Assembly (NCBI GenBank): GCA_037441525.1
Contig: JBBISA010000024.1
Coordinates: 1-54,136 of the forward strand
DNA length: 54,136 bases
Reading direction: 5' to 3'
Origin: SKVR01 sp037441525
Lineage (GTDB): Bacteria; Bacteroidota; Bacteroidia; Bacteroidales; UBA7960
Shown: positions 44,331 through 54,000 of the stretch, in pieces
Numbering within the stretch: position 1 is the first letter of the stretch
Layout of the letters: each line of letters opens with the position of its first letter
Position numbers and translations under genes: made by a program
The notes under the pieces: model-generated
Databases searched by the model: none
What the model saw: the letters and a program-made list of their open reading frames with translations, nothing else
What the model was told of the DNA's origin: nothing

Positions 44331-47300
44331 ATGCTTTTTGCCAGCATCAAAAAGCTTGTTAGTTTCAATAACCTAAGAGCATTGTTACTGATAACAATTT
44401 TTTGTATTGTTTCCAATACATCAATTTTATATGGGCAGGGAATTGTAAGAGGTAAAATTACCGATGACAAAGGGGAAGAAATTGTTGGAGCTACCATTGT
44501 TTTAAAATCGACCCCATCAATTGGCGCAATAACCGATTTGAATGGTAATTTTTCATTGAGGATTAATGATTCTTCTCCGCAGACTATTTCTATTTCCTAC
44601 ATAAGCTACAATACCCTTGAAGATATCGTAAATCCTAAAAATGGAGAAGTTATTATCCGGAATTATACAATGTTTCTGGCATCCTATAGTCTCGAAGGGG
44701 TGGTAGTTAATGCCAGGGCAGTGAGGGAAAATGAAAGCTTTATGCAAATAAAGAGAATTAATTCGCCCACAACCCTGGATTATATATCACGTGAAACCAT
44801 AAGAAAGACAGGTGATTCGCATATCGATGATGCAGTAAAAAGGGTAACGGGTGTTTCTACCGTTGGTGGATATATAACAGTTAGAGGGCTTGCCGATCGT
44901 TATATCAAAACAACAATAAATGGTGCAAGGATTCCAACATTAGACCCTCTTACCAACAACATCAAGTTGGATATGTTCCCCACTTCCTTAATCGACAACA
45001 TAGTTATCAATAAGGCCACAACGCCCGATTTACCCGGCGATTGGGCGGGCTCATACCTGTCAATTGAAACCAAGGACTATCCAGAAAAACTGTTGGTAAG
45101 TATAAAAACAACCTTTGGTTACAACCAGCAAAGTTCATTCACTGATGTGCTTTCCACCCAAAGAGGCCCTACGGATTGGCTCGGTTTTGATAATGGTTTC
45201 AGGGATATTAAACACTATGAAAAAGGGAATTTCCCTTTTTATGTGCAATTTACCAATCCTTACGATGAATTTGTGGTCTTGGGTTTGAGTGAATTCATGA
45301 ACAACAATGGGATTACCCAGGAAAATTTCCCATCACCATCTAGTTCTTTCAGGTATTATGCCATTAATAATATGTATTACCGGATGGCTCTTGTAAAACT
45401 TGGCTTACTGCCACCTGGTTTGATATATGATACCAAAGCAGTCCAAACGGCCATTGATGCATATTACAATAATCCCGACCTGAAAGATAAAGCTCATGCA
45501 ATTTTAAACGCTGAAGCAATATCTTTCAGCCATTCAATGCCCATTAACTGGATGACCTCAACCCGAAGAACTAGTCTTGATTACAGTCAGGATATAAGTA
45601 TAGGTAATCAGGTTACCCTTTTTGGCCGCCCTCTTGGTTTTATCGCAGTGATAAGATATTCTTCGGGCACACGTTATGACCCCAACAACCACAAAATTAT
45701 AGGTATATTTTCACAAAATCCGGCAAACCTTGGCAAGTTTGAAGAAAGCATATCGCTCACCCGAAAACGAAGTGTCGAAACCAACCAGTGGAGTGCACTG
45801 CTAAACGCTGCTTACCAGATTAATAAGAACAATTCTTTCTCATTAATGGTGATGCCAAATTTTACAGGTATGAACAATGCTGCCGTTGATTCAGGTTCAA
45901 ATTTTCTTAATAAGGATCTCGATTACGAGTTTATTCACAGGCAATTATATGAAGAACGGAAGCAGATTATTTATCAATGGCAGTCATCGCATTTTTTACC
46001 AAAAACAGGAATAAAACTTGAATTCAATGCTTCTTTTACAGACGGCCAGAGTAACACACCCGACTTCAAAAATTTTGATTTTGGAGTAGAAGAAGGAACC
46101 GGATTGTATAAGTTTAAACAGACCGACAAGCCCAACAGGCTATTCAGATATCTCAATGAAGACATTTTCGATACCAGGGTCTCGATGGAATTTCCCCTTT
46201 TCGAGAAACCAGGAAAACCAAGGAAAATTAAACTCGGAGCAGCCTTTCTGAATAATACCCTGTCCAACAGGCAATATAACTATTTGGTCTATGGAGATTT
46301 TAGCAATCAGCTGCGTTTTAACTCGCAGCAATCTTTATTCGATTATATAAACATAGAAAAATTTTCTACTATATCGGAGAATAAATTAAGTCAGTTTTAC
46401 TTGCCTCATTTCAGAGCTTCAGATTTTAATAAAGGTGAAAGCCGGGTTATTTCAGGATTTATTATGACTGACTTTACATTGCACCCAAAAATCCGAATGG
46501 CTGGTGGATTGAGAGTGGAGCAAACAGACGTATATACCGATGTGCTTGATATGTTTGGAAGGAATATTCCCCCTTTTCACTCCGACAGACTGGTCAGCTT
46601 ACCAGGATTCAGTAAACTTACCTATGCAAATCCATCAAGTTTTACCGAAGTAAATTACCTTCCCTCGGTAAACTTTGTTTATAAATGGCTTGAAAATGAA
46701 AAAACCGGGGTAAACATCCGCCTTGGATACAGCAATACAATTGGTCGTCCTACACTTAGAGAGGTAAGTTCGTATTTTGACTATAACTATACCATAGGGA
46801 ATTTTGTCATGGGCAACACCGAACTCAAAATGGTACACATAAACAATTTGGATGTTCGCTTAGAATCATATTTTAAATCCGGAGATAATTTTTCGATTAG
46901 TTTTTTTAGAAAACATTTTGAAAATCATATTGAGCTGGGTAACGAAAATAATGTTTATACCTGGCGAAATGCTCCCGGGGTGACCAAAGCAATTGGTTTT
47001 GAATTGGAAGGGAAAAAGAAACTTTTGAAAAACTTTGAAGTGATGGGAAATGTGGCTTTTGTTCAATCAAGGGCAATTGCAATGTTGGCTATTAACGGCA
47101 TTATTACAGATACCATTGTCAGGAACATGTACGGACAGGCGCCCTATATTATAAATGCGATTTGCACGTATTCATCAAATAAGCTCGGTATTGCTGCCAC
47201 CCTGAGCTATAACATTCAGGGGCCAAAACTTGCATTTGTTACCATTACCGAGGAGCAACCCGATGTTTATGAGCTGCCCAGGCACATGCTTGACCTAAAA

Positions 47301-47462
47301 GTATCGAAAAGTATCGGTAAAAACTTTGGAATTGAGTTCAGGATTCGCGATTTGCTTAATACACGGCATCGATGGGCATACGACCATGATGACTTTAAAA
47401 TCGAATATGAAGGTTATCGTTACGGTACCAATTATTCACTGAGTTTTTCTTATAATCTTTAA
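44331..47462 (+). CDS. TonB-dependent outer-membrane receptor with carboxypeptidase-like domain
   Basis: A 1043-residue receptor. Start at 44331 gives a signal peptide ending ILYGQ. IVRGKITDDKGEEIVGATIV begins a CarboxypepD_reg-like domain, followed by the plug (DDAVKRVTGVSTVGGYITVR with LADRYIKTTINGARIPTL) and a long beta-barrel ending in SFSYNL. An upstream ATG (44184) would add 49 residues without family support. No SusD-like gene follows, unlike glycan SusCD pairs. Its neighbours share a surface domain, so its substrate may be something that the secreted complex binds or releases, possibly a metal or peptide. Confidence 0.86.
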   Translation: MLFASIKKLVSFNNLRALLLITIFCIVSNTSILYGQGIVRGKITDDKGEEIVGATIVLKSTPSIGAITDLNGNFSLRINDSSPQTISISYISYNTLEDIVNPKNGEVIIRNYTMFLASYSLEGVVVNARAVRENESFMQIKRINSPTTLDYISRETIRKTGDSHIDDAVKRVTGVSTVGGYITVRGLADRYIKTTINGARIPTLDPLTNNIKLDMFPTSLIDNIVINKATTPDLPGDWAGSYLSIETKDYPEKLLVSIKTTFGYNQQSSFTDVLSTQRGPTDWLGFDNGFRDIKHYEKGNFPFYVQFTNPYDEFVVLGLSEFMNNNGITQENFPSPSSSFRYYAINNMYYRMALVKLGLLPPGLIYDTKAVQTAIDAYYNNPDLKDKAHAILNAEAISFSHSMPINWMTSTRRTSLDYSQDISIGNQVTLFGRPLGFIAVIRYSSGTRYDPNNHKIIGIFSQNPANLGKFEESISLTRKRSVETNQWSALLNAAYQINKNNSFSLMVMPNFTGMNNAAVDSGSNFLNKDLDYEFIHRQLYEERKQIIYQWQSSHFLPKTGIKLEFNASFTDGQSNTPDFKNFDFGVEEGTGLYKFKQTDKPNRLFRYLNEDIFDTRVSMEFPLFEKPGKPRKIKLGAAFLNNTLSNRQYNYLVYGDFSNQLRFNSQQSLFDYINIEKFSTISENKLSQFYLPHFRASDFNKGESRVISGFIMTDFTLHPKIRMAGGLRVEQTDVYTDVLDMFGRNIPPFHSDRLVSLPGFSKLTYANPSSFTEVNYLPSVNFVYKWLENEKTGVNIRLGYSNTIGRPTLREVSSYFDYNYTIGNFVMGNTELKMVHINNLDVRLESYFKSGDNFSISFFRKHFENHIELGNENNVYTWRNAPGVTKAIGFELEGKKKLLKNFEVMGNVAFVQSRAIAMLAINGIITDTIVRNMYGQAPYIINAICTYSSNKLGIAATLSYNIQGPKLAFVTITEEQPDVYELPRHMLDLKVSKSIGKNFGIEFRIRDLLNTRHRWAYDHDDFKIEYEGYRYGTNYSLSFSYNL

Positions 47463-47499
47463 TTTGGTTTTGCTGGCTCATGTTTATAACACATAAAAA

Positions 47500-49068
47500 A
47501 TGAAAAAATATCTGGTTTTATTATTGGCAGCTTGGGCTATATTATTTACCAATGACTTACGCGCCCAGGTAAAGGGTTTATTAGTTGAAAAATATTACAT
47601 TGCAGGCTATACAGATACGCAAGAGCTTGGTGAGTATCCGCTGTTAAAGCAAGGTTCGGTTACTTATCGTATTTATCTTAGCCTTGAAGATGGCTTCCGG
47701 TTGGTAAAAATATTTGGGGATGCGCACAGGCCTTTCGAGATAAAATCAACCCAACCATTCTTTAACCATGAAGAAAATGGCCAATCATTTGGTTATCTGA
47801 TTAGGGATACACATCTGGATCGCAATGTTGTGGCGCTTGACTCTTGGTTAACTATTGGGTTAGCAACACGCAATCACTTTGGCATTCCCAAAGAACTTGA
47901 CACAGATGGAAGTTTGGATAGAATCAGAACAAATCGTGTTTTGGCTGCTCCACAGCCACAAGGCACTAAATCCTTAGCTGAGACTGACGGATTGGTGCCA
48001 AGAGCGGGTAATATTACCTTTGGCCATTTCGGAATAATTGATATCGCAACGGGTGAAGATCCTGGAACCATTTTCAGTTTTTACCGCGATACCATTTTTT
48101 CAAGCACCACATTTTTTCTGCAAGAGGGTTCACTGAATGGCATAACTGGTTCTGACCCTGATAACCATGTGCTCATCGCGCAATTAACAACTAGTGGCGA
48201 AATTTCTTTCCGCACGAATGCATTGTTAAAAAACAGGCAGGGTGAATTATTTACCATTTTTGGGACCGATACGCTTATTGATGCCGCCAAAAACCAAAGG
48301 TATAGTTCAAGGATGACTTATCCCGTGATTAAAAGGGTAGGTTGTATGAATCCAAATTTCCTTCAGTATGATCCAAAGGCGGAGTACGATGATGGCACTC
48401 GTTGTAAAGATCCTATAGTTTTTGGTTGTCTCGATCAAGCCGCTTGTAATTATTCAAAATCAGCTAATTATAATATTCCGGAATTGTGCTGTTATGATAG
48501 TCAGTGTGCCCTTGACCTTAATGTGGTTTGCCCGGGAATTATTTATGGGTGCATGGACCCCCTGGCTCTGAATTATAACCCGCATGCAAATAAAACTTCT
48601 TTCAAAGACAGGTGCTGTTACATTGCCGGGTGTATGGATAATCGATTTCTCGAATTCAATCCCAGGGCGTGTTTTAATGATAGTGATGCTTGCAAAACAA
48701 TTATCATTAGAGGATGCATGGACAAATTGGCATGCAATTATAACCCTTTTGCCAACCGAAATGAGAACTGTATATACAACGGGTGCAAAGAAAAAAACGC
48801 AGAGGTGCAATCGAAGGTAGTTAATATAGAACTTTTCCCTAATCCAGCCGCAGAACTGACTAATCTGGTTATTGATGCGCCTGGCAATAATGCGACAACC
48901 ATTGAAGTATGGGATTTTTTAGGCAAACTAAAATTTAGTTCCGGAATCATTGAATTTTTCAATCACCACTCTGAAACCATCAATTTGGGTTCGTTTAAGA
49001 AAGGTATTTATCTTGTGAGGGTGCAAATAGATGGGAATATCAATGTATTAAGGCTTGCAAAGTTTTAA
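47500..49068 (+). CDS. N-domain paralogue 3 with Cys-rich GCMD repeats and T9SS tail
   Basis: A 522-residue secreted protein. After the signal peptide (about 1-22) the shared N-domain follows (about 23-265: SVTYRIYLSLEDGFRL, FFNHEENG, DSWLTIGLATRN and LIAQLTTSGEIS). About 280-425 is a cysteine-rich array of five units of the form GCMDxxAxNYNPxAxxxxxxC, which should be disulphide-rich. A T9SS type A sorting domain closes the chain (LFPNPAAELTNL). GCxDP-type arrays occur in surface proteins of marine and gut Bacteroidota; their role is unclear. The stop TAA overlaps an ATG (49068) that begins a possible short reading frame. Confidence 0.8.
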   Translation: MKKYLVLLLAAWAILFTNDLRAQVKGLLVEKYYIAGYTDTQELGEYPLLKQGSVTYRIYLSLEDGFRLVKIFGDAHRPFEIKSTQPFFNHEENGQSFGYLIRDTHLDRNVVALDSWLTIGLATRNHFGIPKELDTDGSLDRIRTNRVLAAPQPQGTKSLAETDGLVPRAGNITFGHFGIIDIATGEDPGTIFSFYRDTIFSSTTFFLQEGSLNGITGSDPDNHVLIAQLTTSGEISFRTNALLKNRQGELFTIFGTDTLIDAAKNQRYSSRMTYPVIKRVGCMNPNFLQYDPKAEYDDGTRCKDPIVFGCLDQAACNYSKSANYNIPELCCYDSQCALDLNVVCPGIIYGCMDPLALNYNPHANKTSFKDRCCYIAGCMDNRFLEFNPRACFNDSDACKTIIIRGCMDKLACNYNPFANRNENCIYNGCKEKNAEVQSKVVNIELFPNPAAELTNLVIDAPGNNATTIEVWDFLGKLKFSSGIIEFFNHHSETINLGSFKKGIYLVRVQIDGNINVLRLAKF

Positions 49069-49271
49069 TGTCTGAAACCGAAATTCATCACTCAGAGAAT
49101 AAGATAATTTCCAGGCAAAACGAAAAATGGTTATTGTGAAGCGAGCATCATTCTTTCTGCATTGACGAAACAACCGAATTTACCAACTCGGCAAAGTCAA
49201 AATGGCAAAAATATAATTTTCCGCTAATGGTGGGACTATCATACCACAACAAACATGTATCATTCTATTGA
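49068..49271 (+). pseudogene. Possible short TAATG-coupled gene with one TGA
   Basis: From the ATG that overlaps the previous stop (TAATG at 49066-49070) the frame reads MSETEIHHSENKIISRQN, a TGA (49137-49139), then SEHHSFCIDETTEFTNSAKS and further open sequence to a TGA at 49269. It is only 67 codons and matches no family I know. The stretch could be chance. It is listed because of the coupled start and the same kind of single break seen elsewhere in this window. Confidence 0.3.
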
Positions 49272-49361
49272 ATTAGTCATAAGTAATAATTTGCATGCCA
49301 GGTTGAATTTCAATCAGGGCGCTTCCAAAGGCTTGTTTAATTAAAAATAAAAGATAAACAC

Positions 49362-49742
49362 ATGAATAATGGATTAAAATGGATTAAGGTATTTCTGGTG
49401 GTTTCTATACCTCTTTTACTTAGTGTATTTTATAGCTGTAATTGGAAGGATGAGGAACAAATTTTTATTACTTCTAATGTTCCTGACCGCATAAAACTTG
49501 GGAGTAAGGATACGCTCAATTTTATTATTAAAACACACCATTCCCTCGATACGGTTAAAATGATCGAGGAAAATAGGGTTTATGCCACCTTCGATAATAG
49601 AATTTTTGGAAAAAACCAGCTATCATGGGAAGTAAATCTGATTTACAACCCGGCAACATCAGGGGTAAAGAACCTGGTGTTTTTTGTAAGAGCAGGCGGA
49701 ATTTACATAAAAAGACACTCCTTCACAATTGTTGTAGATTAA
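49362..49742 (+). CDS. Small outer-membrane lipoprotein
   Basis: A 126-residue lipoprotein: signal helix (about 7-24) and a lipobox-like SVFYSC with Cys near 26, followed by an acidic WKDEEQ. The mature part has beta-strand-rich text (LNFIIKTHHSLDTVKMIEEN and SFTIVVD at the end) but no recognised domain. It follows paralogue 3 by 293 bases and may be part of the surface complex. Nothing in it reveals a ligand. Confidence 0.65.
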   Translation: MNNGLKWIKVFLVVSIPLLLSVFYSCNWKDEEQIFITSNVPDRIKLGSKDTLNFIIKTHHSLDTVKMIEENRVYATFDNRIFGKNQLSWEVNLIYNPATSGVKNLVFFVRAGGIYIKRHSFTIVVD

Positions 49743-50084
49743 ACCCAAATTAATCATTACAAATGTTGTGAACTAATGCCTTTTAGCCTAGTTTAAACCC
49801 GCTTTCGAAAAACTAAACTGGTAAGCATTTCTGGATTTCAAATTATTAGTTCTTCTCATGCGATTTGTCATGCAAAATATAGTATTATCTGTGGCTCATG
49901 CTGCTTCATTTTTATTGAAAGTCATCAGTGAATGTGGCTGATAATAAATCTGGATTAAATAAAGTGGTCAGAAAATAACAGTAAATGTTCTCTGGTTGGG
50001 GGAGTATTAATTTAAGACATTACACATTGTTTCATGGATAAATAACCCTACATTCTCGAACCGGCGATACACCCTAACCAGTTG
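49743..50084. other. Intergenic region, 342 bases, with one degenerate motif
   Basis: No gene is supported between the lipoprotein and the convergent truncated dockerin gene. GAACTAATGCCTTTTAGCC at 49770 resembles GAACTAATGACTTAGCC at 40269, so similar motifs stand before and after the plus-strand surface cluster. Confidence 0.4.
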
Positions 50085-50948
50085 TTAATTTTTTTGCATG
50101 AAAATTTTCCCAAAGGAACCAATTAGTATTGACAAATCTGTTGCATTAGTCATTCCGTCTTTATTAATGTCTGAATTAAATGTAAGTGCTTTGTTGTGAC
50201 TATAACTAATTGTTTGTTCCTGATAAAATGTATTACCTCTCCCATCCTCATATTTCCATACTATTGAGCATGGACGGCCTTCAGTGGTTTTTAACGTATG
50301 CAGCCTGCCTTTTATTATTCCCGAAATTGTCCTTGCCTTAGGATAATGGTCAGCAACTATAAAGTCTTCACTACATTGTTTTACAATCTGAGGCAAATTT
50401 TTCACCGCCGGAACAATAGCTACCGAATCAAATTCAGAAACATCCAATTTGCCGATAAACACTTTTATTACCGGGGGTTCCTTGCTTGCTCCACCAAAAA
50501 AGGAAAAGCCAAAATCAACTTGAATGGGTTTGGGACTGATTGAATAGTTATTAAAAGTAATTTCAATACCATTTTCGTTGTTTGAGAAATAATAGCCCAA
50601 TAAGATGCCATTGATGGAAAAATCAAAAACCTGGGCAATAAGGCCAGTTGTATCACCCTGGACATATAGTTTTATCAGATTGAAGTTTTCATCCTTGAGA
50701 GAATATGCGTAATTAATGGTCATTTCATAAGGGTCGAGGTAGTCGCCATCTCTGTTAAAATCAACCTTGAAGGCAGATTTACCGGAATCAGGTTCAAAAA
50801 GATAATTGCAAATAAAGATATTGCCCCATCTGTTGGGTGGAGTGTTCCAAATTGGGGCACCTGGTAGGTCAAGTTGCAATTGGCCGCCACCCGTTTCGTC
50901 CGGCTTAGGTGTTGACGGGGTATATAGAGCCGATTCATCAAAACTCAT
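50085..50948 (-). pseudogene. 5'-truncated secreted dockerin protein
   Basis: The 287-codon frame from the ATG at 50948 has no signal peptide. Upstream in the same frame the sequence still reads like protein (LIYPVEFRICNGRMSFDESA) until it runs into the terminator hairpin of the next gene. The body has a beta-rich PNRWGNIFICNYLFEPDSGK and the calcium-like FNRDGDYLDPYE. The C-terminus is one dockerin half, SDINKDGMTNATDLSILIGS. I infer that the 5' part, including the signal, was lost. Alternatively it is a short internal product of a larger, once-joined gene. The dockerin half resembles the second repeat of the gene at 41677 (ADLRILIGNMG). Confidence 0.6.
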
Positions 50949-50984
50949 TCTGCCATTGCATATTCGAAATTCAACCGGGTAAAT

Positions 50985-51018
50985 GAGGCCGTCTCATTTT
51001 ATCTTTTGAGACGGCCTC
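50985..51018. terminator. Terminator hairpin between the two minus-strand dockerin/cohesin genes
   Basis: GAGGCCGTCTCA (50985-50996) and TGAGACGGCCTC (51007-51018) are perfect complements around a ten-base loop. It lies 24 bases past the stop of the scaffold-like gene. The T-tract is weak on either side. The truncated dockerin frame starts right at this hairpin. Confidence 0.75.
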
Positions 51019-51041
51019 TTTATAAAATACTTTCAGATAAT

Positions 51042-54000
51042 TTACTTTTTAATAATTACCTGTCTTACTGTTGATACTTTGTTGTTAGAAATTCTGAGCA
51101 TGTAAATACCATCGGCGAAAAGACCTACATTAATTTCTTCAACACCTTCAGCATAAAGGTTTGTGTAAAGTACTCTTCCTTCCATACTGATTAATTGTAC
51201 TTTGGCAGCCTCAGGAAGTTCAACTTTTAGCATATCTCTTGCCGGATTAGGATAAACTCTCAACAATTGATCGAAGTTGTTGTCAACGGCAAGTGGTGCA
51301 GGATCAGAAATCATTGTTTCAACCTGAACTCCATTAATAAATGAAACAGCTTGCAATATGTCTTCCTTGCTAAAGCCTTCCCTTGAATAGAAACGAAGAG
51401 TAAATAGTTTTTCTTCAACAGGATAAGCTTTACTGCTAATAGAACTAACAGAAATGTGTTGGTTGTTGATATTGTTGAATTCCATTTGCACAAAAGATGT
51501 GTGACTCACAATAGACTCGAATTGCAATTTTTTACCGTTGTAAGATAATACAAGGTCCAAATCCTTAATATTATCATTTTTATAAAGCCTGACAGGAATA
51601 TTTATGAATTTTTCTTCTTTAGTGGCACTTGCAAGGTCAACCAATACAAGGTCTTTTTCAGAGCCATTTTTTACAACACCGCTTTTAATAATACCATCGG
51701 CAACAACACGGCGATAAGAACCGTCTACATCACCCAACAGGATTGCCTTAAAGTTTTTGCTTTCCATAAAGGCACATTCTGAATCATCTCCAGCGTTTAT
51801 AGTATAAATACCTGTATTAAAGGGTACACGGTTTTTTGAGTAACCAACACCATCATCGGCCGGCCAGGTATTGGAGATACGGAATTTAAGGTCAGAATTA
51901 AGATCTTCAGTTGGTAACCATGACCATCTTCTGCTTCCAGCTATAACATGAGAAAATCCTTCAATAGTTTCAACACTTCTTCTCATAATCTGTGTTATAT
52001 CACCAGCTGTTACAACACCGTCAAGGTTTACATCCATAGCAATAATCTGGAATACATTGGGGATGAAAGTAGGATCGTTTACAATCACCTTTTGGGCAAG
52101 GAGTGCGTCATAACTGCTCCAAATCTCTTTGGTTTTAACAGGATCATTCCATGTACTTGGTACTCCGGGATTGGCCTTGTTAATATTGAATTGCTTACCA
52201 TTGCTGCCAGAGAAATCATATCTGAATATTCCATTAACATCAGGTTGAACTTCATAAGAAGAATTTGCAGTTGATCTAATAACAGTTGGGGCATAACCCG
52301 GGCCACCTCTAAGCGGACTATTATCTGCCCAGAAAGAGAGTGAACCTTCAAAAATTGTGTTATTAAAGATTGTATAGGTGAAAGGATTGGGCAGGTTCTC
52401 ATTAACCGCAGCAGAATTGCTATAACTGGTTTTTATTGAGGTGAGCGAGATTTGAGCCTGAGCACCAGTTGCAAAACCAATATTTCTGGCAAATTCAACA
52501 CACAAAATATCGCCTGTACCATTGAAGGTGGCATTGCCACTTACAAAGTAAACACCTGCATAAATCTTATTGTTACCTTCTTGTCTGAAATAAACCCCTG
52601 TTTGTCTTTCGTTGGTCATATCATTTGATACATAAATCTTACCGGTTGGAGAAACCAGATTATGGTCAAATGACAGTTCGAAATCAAAACCAGTAGCATT
52701 TGTAACAGCTGAATTAATTCTTTTTACCGGTACACAAAAAACGCTTGAAGAATGACAAGCGACGCTCATTACAGACTCATTACCAAGTTGGAAAGAAACC
52801 CCTGAGTTTATTACGCTGACATTAACAGGTGCTGATGCATTACCCTTAATGCCAAGATTATCGGTTGCTATCGCGGTTATTGAATACGAACCCAATACAC
52901 TTGTAATATAAGTATATTCGTAGGGTGATGTTGCATCCTCACCAACCTTTGTACCATTAACGAAGAATTCAACAAGAGTAACAGAACCATCTGGATCGCT
53001 GGCTGTTGCTGCAATATTAATAGAGGCGGTTGGAACGTCTTTAACATCATATTGCGTGCCGGCTGCAGGAGCAGTGATAGTAGCCACCGGAAGTTGATTG
53101 GCAGGAGGAGCATTAACAGTAATAGAAACAGGCGCAGAAGTTGTTGATTTTCCACCATTGTCATAAGCTATAGCAGTTAGGTTTTTTATACCGGCAGTAC
53201 TAGCCCATGCAAATTCGTAAGGAGCGGTAAGGTCCTGACCAACAACAACTCCGTTTACAAGAAATTCAACTCTTGTAATTGTACCATCAGTATCGGAAGC
53301 TGTTGCAGCCATATTTACCAAATCTCCAGTTGTATAGGTAGAGGCTGATGTTGGTGCAACCAGACTGACCACAGGAGCTGCATTTATTGTAGTGTAGAAT
53401 GCCAGAGGAGTATAAATAAATCCACCTGGAACGGTAGCATCTCTATATACATAATTTTGTGCCGCGCGTGTTGGGTGGTAAGCCTGGAAACCTAATTCAA
53501 AGGTAAAATCACCGTTGGTAGTCCACTGACCAATACAAATATAATTTGAGGCAGTAGCACCGGCAACACCACCAGCAGCATAATAGATAACGTTTTCGGG
53601 TTCATAAGCAGGTTCTAAGCCATAATCAGCGCTGGGTCCCATCTGGTCTCCCCAAATTAAATCAATTTGTGTGGCAGGGTCAATTGCAGATGGATTTTCA
53701 GCAGCACCAAGTATAAAACCATCCCTGATGCCGTCGGTATTATCTTCAAACAGGGGAACAATTTTGGAAGCCGAGGCCGCACGTGAATAAGAACCGATAG
53801 TGATCCATGAATCATAATACAAGGGTTGTGACATATTGGGGATTGGTCGGTAAGTTGGAAATGATGTACCAATATCGGCTGTATTATAAAACTGGGTTGA
53901 GGTAATAAAAAGCAGAGGGTTGGCAAACAATCCCTGTACGGTAGAGAGTCTCCATTCGGGTGCTAACTTAATAAATATCCTGTAAGTTACAGAGTTTGCA

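Noticed and set aside
44331..47462. SusC/SusD glycan-uptake pair
   Set aside because: No SusD-like gene follows the receptor and there are no glycoside hydrolases nearby.
50949..51041. Transposon end at the 50985-51018 hairpin
   Set aside because: A perfect stem right after a stop fits a terminator better, and no duplicated flanks were seen.
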